Assembly: GCA_004346725.1 (NCBI GenBank)
Contig: SMDE01000006.1
Span: forward strand, 186,001-250,000
Reading direction: 5' to 3'
Length of the DNA: 64,000 bases
Source of the DNA: Phytobacter diazotrophicus
Lineage (GTDB): Bacteria > Pseudomonadota > Gammaproteobacteria > Enterobacterales > Enterobacteriaceae
Part shown: in pieces, positions 55,379 through 64,000 of the stretch
How positions within the stretch are numbered: position 1 is the first letter of the stretch
How the letters are laid out: every line of letters begins with the position of its first letter
Translations under genes and position numbers: made by a program
The notes under the pieces: generated by a model
Seen by the model: the letters and a program-made list of their open reading frames with translations, nothing else
The model's database searches: none
What the model was told of the DNA's origin: nothing

Positions 55379-56620
55379 TTATTTTGACGTTTCTGGCACC
55401 AGATTCGCTTTCGCGCCTGAGGCAAGATGTGTTGCGACAATCATACCCAGCACCAGCAGAGCAATAATAAATGCGGTCATGCCTGCCCAACCGGTTGAGT
55501 GGAAGACGAAACCGTTCAGGAAGCCAATAACAGAGCCACCCATGTAGTAGAAGAATAAATAGAGGGCGACGGCCTGCCCGCGAGCATGTGTGGCGTTCTT
55601 ACTTACCCAACTCAGACCGATGGAATGGCAACCGAAGAAGCATGCCGTGAAGATGACGGCACCCAGGATAAAGGTGATGACGTTAGAGGTTAGCGTCAGC
55701 AACATCCCCAAAGACATGATGGCGAACAACACGCGAAGCACATTCATGCTGCCATATTTCGCAGAGAACCGCCCGGCCTGCGGCGCCGTGAAAAAGCTTA
55801 ACGCAAAACTGAAAGAGAGCAGCCCGGCGTTGGCAGGGGAAATATGGAACGGCTCGCCCTTAAGGAAGAAGGCCAGATAGTTGTAGAGAGAGGTGAAGGT
55901 ACCAAAAATGATAAAGCTAATAACAAATGCCAGAGCGAGTTTTTTATTTTGGAAATGCGACGCGGCGCCCTTCACAACACGGAATACATTCAGGGTTTCC
56001 GTCGGTTTGAAGTTTTTGGAGGCGGGCAGAATAAAGTAAACCAGTAGCGCAACAACAATCAGGCTTGCCGCAAAACCGTAGAAAATCGTGTTTATGGAAA
56101 TGTGTTCAATCAACTGGCTGGCCACGATACGGCCCGACATTCCACCCATTGAGTTGCCAAACACAAAGTAACCGGTGACTACGCCCGCAACGACCGGGGC
56201 CACTTCTTCGCTAATATAAGCCGTTGCCGCAGCGGCAATGCCGCTCAGCGCCAGGCCAATAACGGCACGTAACGCCACCAGCATCGCCCATGACTGGACC
56301 AGCGGGCACAGAATGGTGAGTAACCCACCCAGTAATAAGGAGACAATAATCAGGCGCTTACGGCCATAATGATCGGAAAGTGTACCCGTGAATAACAGAC
56401 CAATGGCAAGCAGGGCGGTTTCTGCGGAAAGAATGATACTGACCTGACTGACCGGGACATCATATTCAACCGCGAGAACAGGTAACAACGGTTGAATGAA
56501 AAACAAAGACGCTAATTCAGCCAAACCTGACAGGGCTAAAGCAAAGATGACACGGATGTATTGGCTCGCTGTTACATCGCCGGAACCGCCTGAAATATTT
56601 TTAACGTTCGTTATAGCCAT
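55379..56620 (-). CDS. MFS transporter in the tricarboxylate operon
   Basis: 413 residues with 12 helices; 14-residue polar N-tail, then MFS motif A-like FTGTLSDHYGRKRL between TM2 and TM3, RAVIGLALSGIAAAAT (TM4), GYFVFGNSMGGMSGR (TM5) and a second-half QAGRFSAKYGSMN loop. It resembles YnfM-type efflux/uptake carriers. Because the adjacent DASS symporter has decayed, this is now the only transporter gene in the operon; uptake of the substrate or export of a product are both possible. Confidence 0.85.
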   Translation of the reverse strand: MAITNVKNISGGSGDVTASQYIRVIFALALSGLAELASLFFIQPLLPVLAVEYDVPVSQVSIILSAETALLAIGLLFTGTLSDHYGRKRLIIVSLLLGGLLTILCPLVQSWAMLVALRAVIGLALSGIAAAATAYISEEVAPVVAGVVTGYFVFGNSMGGMSGRIVASQLIEHISINTIFYGFAASLIVVALLVYFILPASKNFKPTETLNVFRVVKGAASHFQNKKLALAFVISFIIFGTFTSLYNYLAFFLKGEPFHISPANAGLLSFSFALSFFTAPQAGRFSAKYGSMNVLRVLFAIMSLGMLLTLTSNVITFILGAVIFTACFFGCHSIGLSWVSKNATHARGQAVALYLFFYYMGGSVIGFLNGFVFHSTGWAGMTAFIIALLVLGMIVATHLASGAKANLVPETSK

Positions 56621-56714
56621 AATATCCTCGACATTATTTTTCTGGTACAGAGCTTCTTAGCCGTTACAGGCTAAAGGTATTAATCGGTAAAACTTCTAAA
56701 AGGCTGGCTGATGT

Positions 56715-57803
56715 TCAGATAACTTCCGCTAAAGCGATTTCCGGAACATAAACACTACCCTCAAACAATTTACGGGTCGTTCTGATTACAGCAGCACGGG
56801 TGTTTTCGATTTTATTTCCGTCTTTTAATAATGAGACTGTAATTTTTCCGCTTGGGTGTTCAATATTAACAATATTGGTAAATGCATCTTTCGGTTGGTC
56901 ACTAATGATTTTCTGGGCAACAGAGCCATCAATGATGGTTGCTGTTGAAATACCAATAGATCCGGTAATAGCCAGCGATTTATGGCAATTATGCGGCATG
57001 AAATAGCGAACCTTAATCGTGCCGCCCGCCGTAGGTTTGCTCAGAAGCACAGGTTTGGGTATCACTTTGTCGCTGACATCGCCAAAACCCATGGCCTCGC
57101 CAGCTTTGCGACGGATTTTTTCAAGACGTTGCATAAACGCCAGATCGGCTTCCAGCTCCGCAGGGGATTCACCACCGGTTTTATCCATCTGCTGTGCATC
57201 GATTAAGATCATCGGCATCGCCATATCAATGCAGGTGACTTCCACTCCGTCAAAAACATCCGTTGTGTTACCGGTCGGGAGTAATTTACCGGTTTTACAG
57301 CCTGCGGAATTGAGGAACGTTAAACCGACCGGCGCTGCGGCGCCAGGCACGCCATCAATTTGCGTGTCGCCTTCATAGCACACCTTGAAATCAGGGGTTT
57401 GCACTTCGGCGTCAACAAATGTTCCGGTGTTGAGATTGCGGATGCGAACCGTGGTGACAGGGTTTTTTGCCGCAACCAGCCCTTTTTCAATGGCAAAAGG
57501 GCCAACCGCACATAACATATTTCCGCAGTTGGGCGTGGTATCAACACGGCGCTCTTTCACCATGACCTGGGCAAACAGATAGTCAATATCCGCATCCGGG
57601 CTCTCTGAACGGCTCACAATCGCCACTTTACTGGTTTGCGGGCTGCCGCCACCGATGCCATCAATTTCCAGCTCATGGCCGGCACCCATCAGCGCCAGCA
57701 GAACCGCATCACGTTCCTGAACATCGGTGGGCAAATCGCTTGCCAGAATAACGGGTCCCTTAGAAGTACCGCCGCGCATCAGTACGCAAGGTATGTTGAA
57801 CAT
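56715..57803 (-). CDS. PrpF/YbhH-family tricarboxylate isomerase
   Basis: 362 residues from MFNIPCVLMRGGTSKGP; a start 15 codons upstream is less supported. Strong likeness to E. coli YbhH: EIDGIGGGSPQTSKVA, VDTTPNCGNMLCAVGPFAIE (catalytic Cys), GVPGAAAPVGLTF, IDMAMPMILI, GDVSDKVIPKPVL and ITGSIGIST. Members of the diaminopimelate epimerase-like family: PrpF isomerises (methyl)aconitate, GalD tautomerises 4-oxalomesaconate. In this operon, interconversion of trans- and cis-aconitate fits best. First gene of the operon, divergent from the LysR gene. Confidence 0.88.
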   Translation of the reverse strand: MFNIPCVLMRGGTSKGPVILASDLPTDVQERDAVLLALMGAGHELEIDGIGGGSPQTSKVAIVSRSESPDADIDYLFAQVMVKERRVDTTPNCGNMLCAVGPFAIEKGLVAAKNPVTTVRIRNLNTGTFVDAEVQTPDFKVCYEGDTQIDGVPGAAAPVGLTFLNSAGCKTGKLLPTGNTTDVFDGVEVTCIDMAMPMILIDAQQMDKTGGESPAELEADLAFMQRLEKIRRKAGEAMGFGDVSDKVIPKPVLLSKPTAGGTIKVRYFMPHNCHKSLAITGSIGISTATIIDGSVAQKIISDQPKDAFTNIVNIEHPSGKITVSLLKDGNKIENTRAAVIRTTRKLFEGSVYVPEIALAEVI

Positions 57804-57884
57804 AGGTTTTCTCTTTCCACACATTAAATGATGCAGTAAGCGTCCCATATGCGGATAAATAACTCTAATGTCAAAAAACGAAGG

Positions 57885-57907
57885 ATTAATGCGTTTTACA
57901 CATTAAT
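57885..57907. promoter_or_regulatory. LysR-type operator dyad
   Basis: ATTAATG (57885-57891), nine bases, CATTAAT (57901-57907): perfect 7-bp inverted repeat containing the T-N11-A pattern of LysR regulators. It lies in the 155-bp divergent gap, near the LysR gene start. Confidence 0.72.
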
Positions 57908-57958
57908 AAGCTGTCGGTTACGATGGTTTAATAGCGGGGTAAACGTGGGGGGATAAAC

Positions 57959-58885
57959 ATGCAGCATGAATTACAGGGTATTCAAGCGTTTGTTAAGATT
58001 GCGGAAATTGGCTGTTTTACAAGGGCGTCACAATTTTTACACATCTCCCAGCCTGCCTTAACAAGGCGAATAAAAAAGCTTGAGGAGAGTTTGGGCACAA
58101 CGTTATTTGAGCGGTCGACCAGACGAGTAAAACTGACCGCCGTGGGGCGAGATTTTCTGCCTAAGGCAAAGAATCTCATCGATTTTTATGAAAGCTCTAT
58201 TCTCAGCATTAAAGAGATGGCAACGCATCAAACGGGGGTTATTACGCTCTCCTGTTTACCTACCGCCGCGTTCTATTTCTTGCCCTCCGTTATTCGTGAT
58301 TACAATGAACATTACCCGAATATTCGCATCCGCATTCTTGAGCATAGTGCCAGCGACTGCCTCGAAGCCGTGCTTAATGGCGACGCAGATTTCGGCATAA
58401 ATATGATAAACATCACACATCCCAATATAGAGTTTACCCCTCTGGTGAATGAACCTTTTGTTCTGGCCTGTAAACGCGATCATGAACTCGCCAAAAAATC
58501 GCTGGTGATGTGGGAAGATCTTGCCGGGCTCCGGCTTATCGGCGTCCGCAAATCGAGCGGCAACCGGCTTCTGATCGACCAGGCGCTCGAAGGGTTCGAC
58601 TGGCAGCCGAACTGGTTTTATGAAGTCAGGCATCTCTCAACATCTCTCGGGATGGTGGAAGCGGGTCTGGGGGTTGCGGTTGTCCCCAGCCTGGCAATGC
58701 CTACCGATGAGCATCATGTGCTGGTTAGCCGCCCTCTTATCGAACCCGTTATCCGAAGAACGCTTGGCTTAGTGTTAAGAAGGGGGGATTCATTGAGCCC
58801 GGCGGCCGAGAAATTTCGCGAGATGTTGATGAAGCTATGGTCGCAGGATAAAACCAGCCCCTGGATTGGTAAATTCAGTCATTAA
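57959..58885 (+). CDS. LysR-family regulator of the tricarboxylate operon
   Basis: 308 residues. Helix-turn-helix: LQGIQAFVKIAEIGCFTRASQFLHISQPALTRRIKKLEESLGTTLFERSTRRVKLT. The effector domain (about 90-300) includes GVITLSCLPTAAFYFLP and VEAGLGVAVVPSLAMP. Divergent from the PrpF-like gene, so it probably activates the operon in response to a tricarboxylate. Followed by a strong hairpin. Confidence 0.93.
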   Translation: MQHELQGIQAFVKIAEIGCFTRASQFLHISQPALTRRIKKLEESLGTTLFERSTRRVKLTAVGRDFLPKAKNLIDFYESSILSIKEMATHQTGVITLSCLPTAAFYFLPSVIRDYNEHYPNIRIRILEHSASDCLEAVLNGDADFGINMINITHPNIEFTPLVNEPFVLACKRDHELAKKSLVMWEDLAGLRLIGVRKSSGNRLLIDQALEGFDWQPNWFYEVRHLSTSLGMVEAGLGVAVVPSLAMPTDEHHVLVSRPLIEPVIRRTLGLVLRRGDSLSPAAEKFREMLMKLWSQDKTSPWIGKFSH

Positions 58886-58966
58886 GCGCAAGGGGAGTGG
58901 CTGCCGGGCATGGGAGTGTCAGAAACGGGGGGCTGCGAAGCGCAGCGATGCGGTGTTGCACTTACG

Positions 58967-59012
58967 CGTCACGGACACCTTCATGTTGTAAAACACTGCG
59001 GTGTCCGTGACG
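58967..59012. terminator. Long hairpin between LysR and chemoreceptor genes
   Basis: CGTCACGGACACC (58967-58979) and GGTGTCCGTGACG (59000-59012) pair perfectly over 13 bp with a 20-nt loop. It sits between convergent 3' ends. No T-run beyond a short TTAT, so a repeat or bidirectional Rho-type terminator is possible. Confidence 0.6.
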
Positions 59013-59044
59013 TTATAGATGTTCGTTCTTATGCCCGGTCTGAC

Positions 59045-60472
59045 TCACTGTGCTCTGGCGGGGATAAGCTTCCTGGCAAAATCTGCGTGGGTGCTTTCTC
59101 GCCGTACCGTGGTGCCAGGGAGCGTGAAGTGACTGACCACCTCATTAAGGATTTCGGTTCTGGCGTTGAGATTATTGGCAGACGTCGTCACCTGTTGGAC
59201 AAGTCCGGCATTTTGCTGTGTCACTCTGTCCAGCTCCGCAACCGCATGGTTGAGCTGTGAAATTCCCTTACTTTGTTCATCGGAGGCCAGTGCAATCTCG
59301 CCGATAAGCGTATTCACGCTGGCGACATTTCCTTTCACCTCTGTCATTGCCGCACCCGCAGCATCGGTAATCTCTTTGCCCTCATGCACCGAAACGATGG
59401 CTGATTTTATCAGGGACTCGATTTCCCGTGCGGCCGTTGCGCTACGCTGGGCAAGGGAACGCACTTCCGTCGCCACCACAGCAAAACCGCGCCCCTGCTC
59501 ACCGGCTCGCGCCGCTTCTACTGCTGCGTTAAGCGCAAGGATATTGGTCTGGAAAGCAATGCTATTGATGGTTGAGGTGAACTGGCGAATCTGCTCAGAG
59601 CCGTCCGCGATACGGTTCATGGTGCTGGCAAGATTCTCAACCAGTTCGCTGGCTTTTTCCGTCGTTTCTGCGGTCGTCACTGACAGGTCGCGAACCTGGC
59701 GGGCGTTATCCGCGTTATGGCTTACCGTTGAGGTTAACTCTTCCATACTCGTCGCCGCCTGTTCCAGAGAGGCCGCCTGCCGCGTGGTGCGGTTTGCCAG
59801 GTCGCTATTGCCCGCTGCGATCTCACTTGCTTCGCGATGAAGCGCGTCACTGTTTTCGCTTATCGCGGTGACCGTCTTAAGGAGGCTGTGCTGCATTTCC
59901 CGCACCAGGGGGATCATCTGGCCGACGCAGTTACGTCCAATATCTTTCGGCTCACGGGTAAGGTCACCCTGCGCAATAACCTGGAAGTATGAACGAATAT
60001 CGCCAACCGGTTTGACCAGATGGATGACCAGATAACAGTCACAGAACAGAACCAGCCCGCCGAGAGCAAACAGCGCGATGAGCAGCACTATATTCAGTCG
60101 CTTACCGTCAGATGAATTCAGCGCACTGTCGAAAACGGCATGCTGTGTCAGGTCTTTAATACGCGCCGTGGCTTCTGTTTGCCAGTTAGCGGAGGTGTCC
60201 GATAACGCCTGGGACAGCGTCGCCCATTCCGGGCCCGCCGGGATTTCATTCTTAAGCGCCTGTTTTTCAGCGTCTGTGCCTTGTTGTAAAACCAGCGTGG
60301 CGTGGGCGAGGAAAAGGGCCTGTTGTGTCTGCGCCGCGCTCTGCTCGGCGTATTTATTCATGTTGTGAGCTGTATAAGCGGCATAACCACCGGTCGCGGT
60401 GATAAGTGCAAATGCCGTGAGCAGGATGCATAGCACAACGCGGCGGATGGTGAAGTTTTTTAATGAGTTCAT
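59045..60472 (-). CDS. Methyl-accepting chemotaxis protein, four-helix-type sensor
   Basis: 475 residues from [11 protein letters not shown]; the longer 15-codon upstream start is less likely. TM1 about 13-33, a short periplasmic domain (about 34-123, helix-rich, Tar-like size reduced), TM2 about 125-146, HAMP, and the conserved tip [36 protein letters not shown]-terminal tail lacks a CheR tether. Located beside the tricarboxylate operon, so a role in taxis to its substrate is possible. Confidence 0.92.
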   Translation of the reverse strand: MNSLKNFTIRRVVLCILLTAFALITATGGYAAYTAHNMNKYAEQSAAQTQQALFLAHATLVLQQGTDAEKQALKNEIPAGPEWATLSQALSDTSANWQTEATARIKDLTQHAVFDSALNSSDGKRLNIVLLIALFALGGLVLFCDCYLVIHLVKPVGDIRSYFQVIAQGDLTREPKDIGRNCVGQMIPLVREMQHSLLKTVTAISENSDALHREASEIAAGNSDLANRTTRQAASLEQAATSMEELTSTVSHNADNARQVRDLSVTTAETTEKASELVENLASTMNRIADGSEQIRQFTSTINSIAFQTNILALNAAVEAARAGEQGRGFAVVATEVRSLAQRSATAAREIESLIKSAIVSVHEGKEITDAAGAAMTEVKGNVASVNTLIGEIALASDEQSKGISQLNHAVAELDRVTQQNAGLVQQVTTSANNLNARTEILNEVVSHFTLPGTTVRRESTHADFARKLIPARAQ

Positions 60473-60813
60473 AGTCGCGCTCTGTTTTAGAGAGGTGGCA
60501 AAGGGCGTTAACGGCACGCAATGTAAATCGCTCGATATTTGATAGTGTGCGATTTAATTGGAGTCTAACAGGAGTGCTGATAAATAAATACAGGGGAGAG
60601 ATAAATAATTTTGCTAAGAAACTATATACATTTTGCATCCGATAACCGTGGCGCAAAATGACCGTTGTTTTTTATAGGAATATGCAAAACATACAAACTT
60701 CAATCGTTTATTCTTTGCTCAACGATAGGCGTTACTGTGGTGACGGAGGCGATCGGCCTCTTCTCGCTTCTCTGTTGGCGATGCCTGCCCTGGGCCAGAC
60801 ATCGCCGGTGCGT
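60473..60813. other. 341-bp gap upstream of the second chemoreceptor
   Basis: No credible gene. It contains AT-rich promoter-like DNA at 60540-60720 and an imperfect dyad GGCGATG/CATCGCC (60777-60806, 16-nt spacer) close to the end of the quinone oxidoreductase gene, which may act as its terminator. Confidence 0.45.
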
Positions 60814-61833
60814 TTACTGCTCCATCACCAACACCACTTTCCCGATATGCGCGCTGGCATCCAGCATCCGGTGTGCTTCGCTTGCCTCGGTCAGTGGAAA
60901 GGTTTTAAAGACTTGCGGCTTCACCGACCCGGTTTCAATTAACGGCAACACGTTTTCGGTGAGGGCATCAATCAGCTCGGCTTTTTCCGCTGGGGTACGC
61001 GAACGCAGCGTGGAGCCCAGATGCGTGAGCCGTTTGCTGAGCATAGGGAACAAATCAACCTCTTTAGCTACGCCGCCAATCACGCCAATCTGCACAATGC
61101 GACCGTTCATCGCAGCAGCGGCATAATTACGGGCAACGTAATCCCCGGCCACAATGTCGAGAATAATATCCGCGCCATGCCCGTCGGTTTCACGATGAAC
61201 GGCATCCACAAAATCCTCCACTTTATAGAGGATGGCGGCATCCGCCCCCAGTTTCAGGCTGGCCTGGCGATGCGCTTCTGAGCCGACCGTGGTGATGATT
61301 TTCCCGGCGCAAAAGGCTTTTGCCAGCATGGTCGCCGTCGTACCAATACCGGATGCGCCGCCATGTATCAGGATAATATCGCCCGCTTTAAACTGACCGC
61401 GCTGGAACATATTGAGCCAGACCGTCATAAACGTTTCGGGTAACGCGGCAGCTTCGGTCAGGCTAAGTTCAGGCGGTAAGGGCAGGATATTGATTTCATC
61501 CGCCACGCAGTATTGCGCATAGCCACCGCCTGGGATCAGCGCGGCCACATGATCGCCCGGCTTAACACGCTGTACTTTGCTACCGATGGCCACGACAACA
61601 CCGGAAACCTCCAGACCGGGGATATCTGATGCGCCAGGCGGTGGCGCATATTGCCCTTTGCGTTGCATCACGTCAGGACCGTTGACGCCCGCCGCGGCAA
61701 TCTGAATCAGCACTTCATTCTCTTTAGGGCGCGGTACCGGGCGCGTTGTTGGTTTCAGCACCTCCGGACCACCGGGCTCTGTAATTTCGATGGCAGTCAT
61801 GGTGTCGGGGATCACGTTCGTTTGTTCAGACAT
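60814..61833 (-). CDS. Quinone oxidoreductase-like MDR protein
   Basis: 339 residues, zinc-free medium-chain reductase (PIG3/TP53I3 branch). GroES-like part with AAAGVNGPDVMQRKGQY and GLEVSGVVVAIG; Rossmann site LIHGGASGIGTTATMLAK; GADAAI. No zinc-ligand Cys cluster. NADPH-dependent quinone or enone reduction is the family activity. GAGGAGA gives a strong ribosome site. It follows an MFS gene 23 bp away, so the two may be co-transcribed. Confidence 0.87.
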   Translation of the reverse strand: MSEQTNVIPDTMTAIEITEPGGPEVLKPTTRPVPRPKENEVLIQIAAAGVNGPDVMQRKGQYAPPPGASDIPGLEVSGVVVAIGSKVQRVKPGDHVAALIPGGGYAQYCVADEINILPLPPELSLTEAAALPETFMTVWLNMFQRGQFKAGDIILIHGGASGIGTTATMLAKAFCAGKIITTVGSEAHRQASLKLGADAAILYKVEDFVDAVHRETDGHGADIILDIVAGDYVARNYAAAAMNGRIVQIGVIGGVAKEVDLFPMLSKRLTHLGSTLRSRTPAEKAELIDALTENVLPLIETGSVKPQVFKTFPLTEASEAHRMLDASAHIGKVVLVMEQ

Positions 61834-61856
61834 ATTATCTCCTCAGTCCGTGCGTT

Positions 61857-63050
61857 TTAGCGATGCGACGGCGTTGATGTACTGATTAAAAGATGGGCGC
61901 ACAGCGCCGTAACGGCAAAGAGTGCCCCGGTCAGCGCCAGCCCGTGCCAGCCGAGTGAAGCTGATGTGGTGGCCGCAACCGCCGTTCCCGTTGCGCCGCC
62001 AAGAAAATAGCTGGTCATAAACAGGGTATTAAGGCGGCTACGCGCCGTGGCCGAAAGCGCGGTAATACGACTTTGATTCGCCACCAGGCCCGCACGGTTA
62101 CCGATATCAATCGTCGCCATTGCCACGATGAGTAACCACAGATGTGAAGCGCCGACGCCTACCAGCGCAAAAGCCGCCACTAACAGCAGTGCGCCAGCGA
62201 AAAGCATCTTGCCGGAACCCACGCGGTCAACCGCGCGGCCAATCGCCGGGGACGCCAGCAGACCGGCGATTCCGACGAAACCAAATGCCCCCACGGCGTC
62301 CGGGCCAAATTCATACGGCGGGCGCGCCATCAACATAGCGAGCGTAGACCATAATGCGGAGAAGGCGGCAAACATCAGAAATCCCGTAGCGCAAGCGGCG
62401 CGAACGGTGGGTTCATCTTTAAACAGTGCCCACAGTGATGACAGCAAGGCGGTATAGGGGAGTGATGTAGCCTGCGCGGTTGACGGGAAGCGGAGGATAA
62501 TCACCACCATCACCAGTACATCGATGGCGACGGCCAGCAAAAACATCATACGCCAGCCCTCACTGGCACCGACAAAACCACTTAAGGTGCGGGCAAACAG
62601 TAAACCTGCCGAGAGGCCGCTCAATAGTGTGCCTACAACCCGTCCACGTAGGGTCGGATCGGCCAGACCCGACATGGTGGGGATAATAATTTGTGCGCTC
62701 ACGGCACTGGCGCCGACCGCGAAGCTGGCCAGTTTTAACAGGTTAAAATTGGGTGCGACGCCCACCGCCAGCAGGCTGACCATATTGCATGCCAGCAGCG
62801 CGATGATGAGTCGTTTACGATCGACCCGATCGCCGAGTGGAACCAGCAGGAACAGGCCGCTGGCGTAACCAAGTTGCGTCAGCATGGCAATCTGGCCCGC
62901 CTGCGCATCGGAGCGCCCGAAGGTTGCCCCCATGCTGGCGAGTAGCGGCTGGTTGTAATAAAGCGTTGAAACTGCAAAGGCGCAGGCCAGGGCCATCAGA
63001 AAAACGGTGGTGGCCGAGAGCGGCGCTGACGATGAAGAAGAGGTAACCAT
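61857..63050 (-). CDS. MFS transporter (drug or metabolite efflux type)
   Basis: 397 residues, 12 helices. MFS features: ACAFAVSTLYYNQPLLASMGATFG, LVPLGDRVDRKRLI (motif A), IIPTMSGLADPTLRGRVVGTLLSGLSAG (TM5 region). The YNQP phrase is typical of YgaY/arabinose-efflux-like permeases of the NarK-unrelated DHA1 group. Encoded between a LysR-type gene and the quinone reductase; probably one inducible unit. Substrate unknown. Confidence 0.85.
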   Translation of the reverse strand: MVTSSSSSAPLSATTVFLMALACAFAVSTLYYNQPLLASMGATFGRSDAQAGQIAMLTQLGYASGLFLLVPLGDRVDRKRLIIALLACNMVSLLAVGVAPNFNLLKLASFAVGASAVSAQIIIPTMSGLADPTLRGRVVGTLLSGLSAGLLFARTLSGFVGASEGWRMMFLLAVAIDVLVMVVIILRFPSTAQATSLPYTALLSSLWALFKDEPTVRAACATGFLMFAAFSALWSTLAMLMARPPYEFGPDAVGAFGFVGIAGLLASPAIGRAVDRVGSGKMLFAGALLLVAAFALVGVGASHLWLLIVAMATIDIGNRAGLVANQSRITALSATARSRLNTLFMTSYFLGGATGTAVAATTSASLGWHGLALTGALFAVTALCAHLLISTSTPSHR

Positions 63051-63158
63051 GGTGGCATCAATCCCGTATCAAGAGTTGCCACCACTCTATACGGCACGAT
63101 GCAGGATGATAACGCCGTTTCGGACGCAACATCTTTGCGCATTATGCAAAGATGAAGT

Positions 63159-64000
63159 TCAGGGTTCCCAGACAGGCGGTGTGCCGATGGCCTGGCAAAG
63201 TGCCGCATTAAAGGCGCGGACTTTGGCACCGGGCTGTGGCAACGCGCGCAGCAGATGAATGCGCGACGGAGCGGCATTCCAGGGTTCGCCGTCGAGCGAA
63301 AGACGCGTGAGTGCGCCCGCTTTTACATCCTGCCCGACAATCCAGGTGGGCAGAAAGGCGATGCCCATACCCGCCAGTGCCGCGCTGCGTAAGGCTTCAA
63401 AATCATCGCAGCGAAAGAACACCCCGGCACGTTGCGCTTCGCTGTGCGAAAAACCGGGGATCTCCTTCCATCCCAGCAGGTCGGTGCCGTGCAGTTTATC
63501 GAGCAGGCGGTGCGAGACCAGTTCGCTGGCATTGACCGGCTGGCCTGCACGCGCAAGGTAAGCGGGGCTTGCCACCAGCAGGCGTGTCAGCGGCGCGAGC
63601 GTCATGGCGATAAGTGTGCTGTCCGGCAGATCGCCCATGCGAATCATCACGTCCAGCCGCTCTGTGACCGGATTGTAAAGCCGTTCGGTGAGATCGAGTT
63701 CAACGTGCAGCGCCGGGTGTTCCGCTTCCAGCGCTGCGATGACCGGCAGAACGTATCGCTTGCCGAAAGAGGGCAGGCACGCGATGCGCAGGGTGCCGGA
63801 CACGGAAATATCAAATGCTGAGACCTCCGCGTGAACATCAGCCAGCTCATCAAGCAGGCGCAGCGCCCGCTGGTACAGTTTCTGCCCCGAATCTGTCAGC
63901 GTCAGTGAGCGCGTTGAGCGAATAAACAACGCGACACCCAGCTCATGTTCCAGCGCATCAATTTGCCGCACCACGGCAGACGGGGTTTGTGCACGCTTAC
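63159..64000 (-). CDS. LysR-family regulator (N-terminus cut by window edge)
   Basis: About 280 residues are visible to the window edge. The helix-turn-helix is partly present (KRAQTPSAVVRQIDALEHELGVALF), so only about 25 residues are missing. The effector domain includes LPSFGKRYVLPVIAALEAEHP and AGMGIAFLPTWIVGQ. It lies upstream of the MFS gene on the same strand (108-bp gap) and may control it. Confidence 0.9.
   Translation of the reverse strand, partial: KRAQTPSAVVRQIDALEHELGVALFIRSTRSLTLTDSGQKLYQRALRLLDELADVHAEVSAFDISVSGTLRIACLPSFGKRYVLPVIAALEAEHPALHVELDLTERLYNPVTERLDVMIRMGDLPDSTLIAMTLAPLTRLLVASPAYLARAGQPVNASELVSHRLLDKLHGTDLLGWKEIPGFSHSEAQRAGVFFRCDDFEALRSAALAGMGIAFLPTWIVGQDVKAGALTRLSLDGEPWNAAPSRIHLLRALPQPGAKVRAFNAALCQAIGTPPVWEP

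Noticed and set aside
56715-57803. 4-oxalomesaconate tautomerase of a gallate pathway
   Set aside because: No gallate or protocatechuate ring-cleavage genes nearby; aconitase and citrate lyase context favours an aconitate isomerase, although the family cannot be separated by sequence reading alone.

Overview
This 64 kb window is chromosomal DNA of a member of the Enterobacteriaceae. The left half keeps an E. coli/Salmonella-like gene order: fsr-ushA-ybaK-chiX-ybaP-copA-cueR-ybbJ-qmcA-cnoX-ybbO-tesA-ybbA-ybbP, then purK-purE-lpxH-ppiB-cysS-ybcI, then ybcJ-folD-argU. Proteins are close to their E. coli counterparts, but E. coli ybaST and the rhsD region are absent. An Sfb/Met-type ABC transporter and a porin sit after ybbP. 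This fits an Enterobacter/Lelliottia/Leclercia-like genome, but the genus cannot be fixed from the sequence alone.

Region 1 (1-30.8 kb) is mainly core housekeeping: nucleotide salvage (ushA), tRNA quality control (ybaK), copper export (copA/cueR, with the conserved slippery site that makes the CopA(Z) chaperone), the small RNA ChiX, membrane and protein quality control (ybbJ/qmcA/cnoX), purine synthesis (purEK under a PurR operator), lipid A synthesis (lpxH), cysS and folD. Accessory pieces inside it are a two-gene exported-protein unit of unknown function (7.0-9.9 kb), a porin plus MetQNI-like transporter (16.9-21.1 kb), and a MalI-like regulator with a glucose/maltose-type PTS permease (26.6-29.3 kb).

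Region 2 (30.8-45 kb) starts at tRNA-Arg argU, a classical integration site, and is accessory. It holds decayed remnants (a LprI-like pseudogene and a degenerate copy of the tRNA 3' end), a 1016-residue autotransporter with an Asn-Pro-Gly-rich repeat linker, a small lipoprotein, a NarL-type response regulator with a hybrid histidine kinase, small membrane-protein genes, a Cache-domain chemoreceptor, and a Gram-negative dlt operon (dltD-dltX-dltB-dltA-dltC) that includes a 40-codon dltX-like gene.

Region 3 (45.4-59 kb) is the most interesting. One long operon reads, in transcription order: PrpF/YbhH-type isomerase, MFS transporter, FAH-family protein, citC, citD, citE, citF, citX, citG, a small alpha/beta hydrolase and an AcnB-type aconitase. 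It faces a divergent LysR regulator, and a dyad lies in the gap. The genes suggest a complete route from an aconitate-type tricarboxylate: trans- to cis-aconitate (PrpF-like), to citrate (aconitase), to acetate plus oxaloacetate (citrate lyase), with oxaloacetate then handled by the FAH protein. Just past the aconitase lies the internally deleted remnant of a DASS (CitT-like) carboxylate transporter, so the operon probably lost its original transporter. A second chemoreceptor, a quinone oxidoreductase-like gene, another MFS exporter and a truncated LysR gene close the window.
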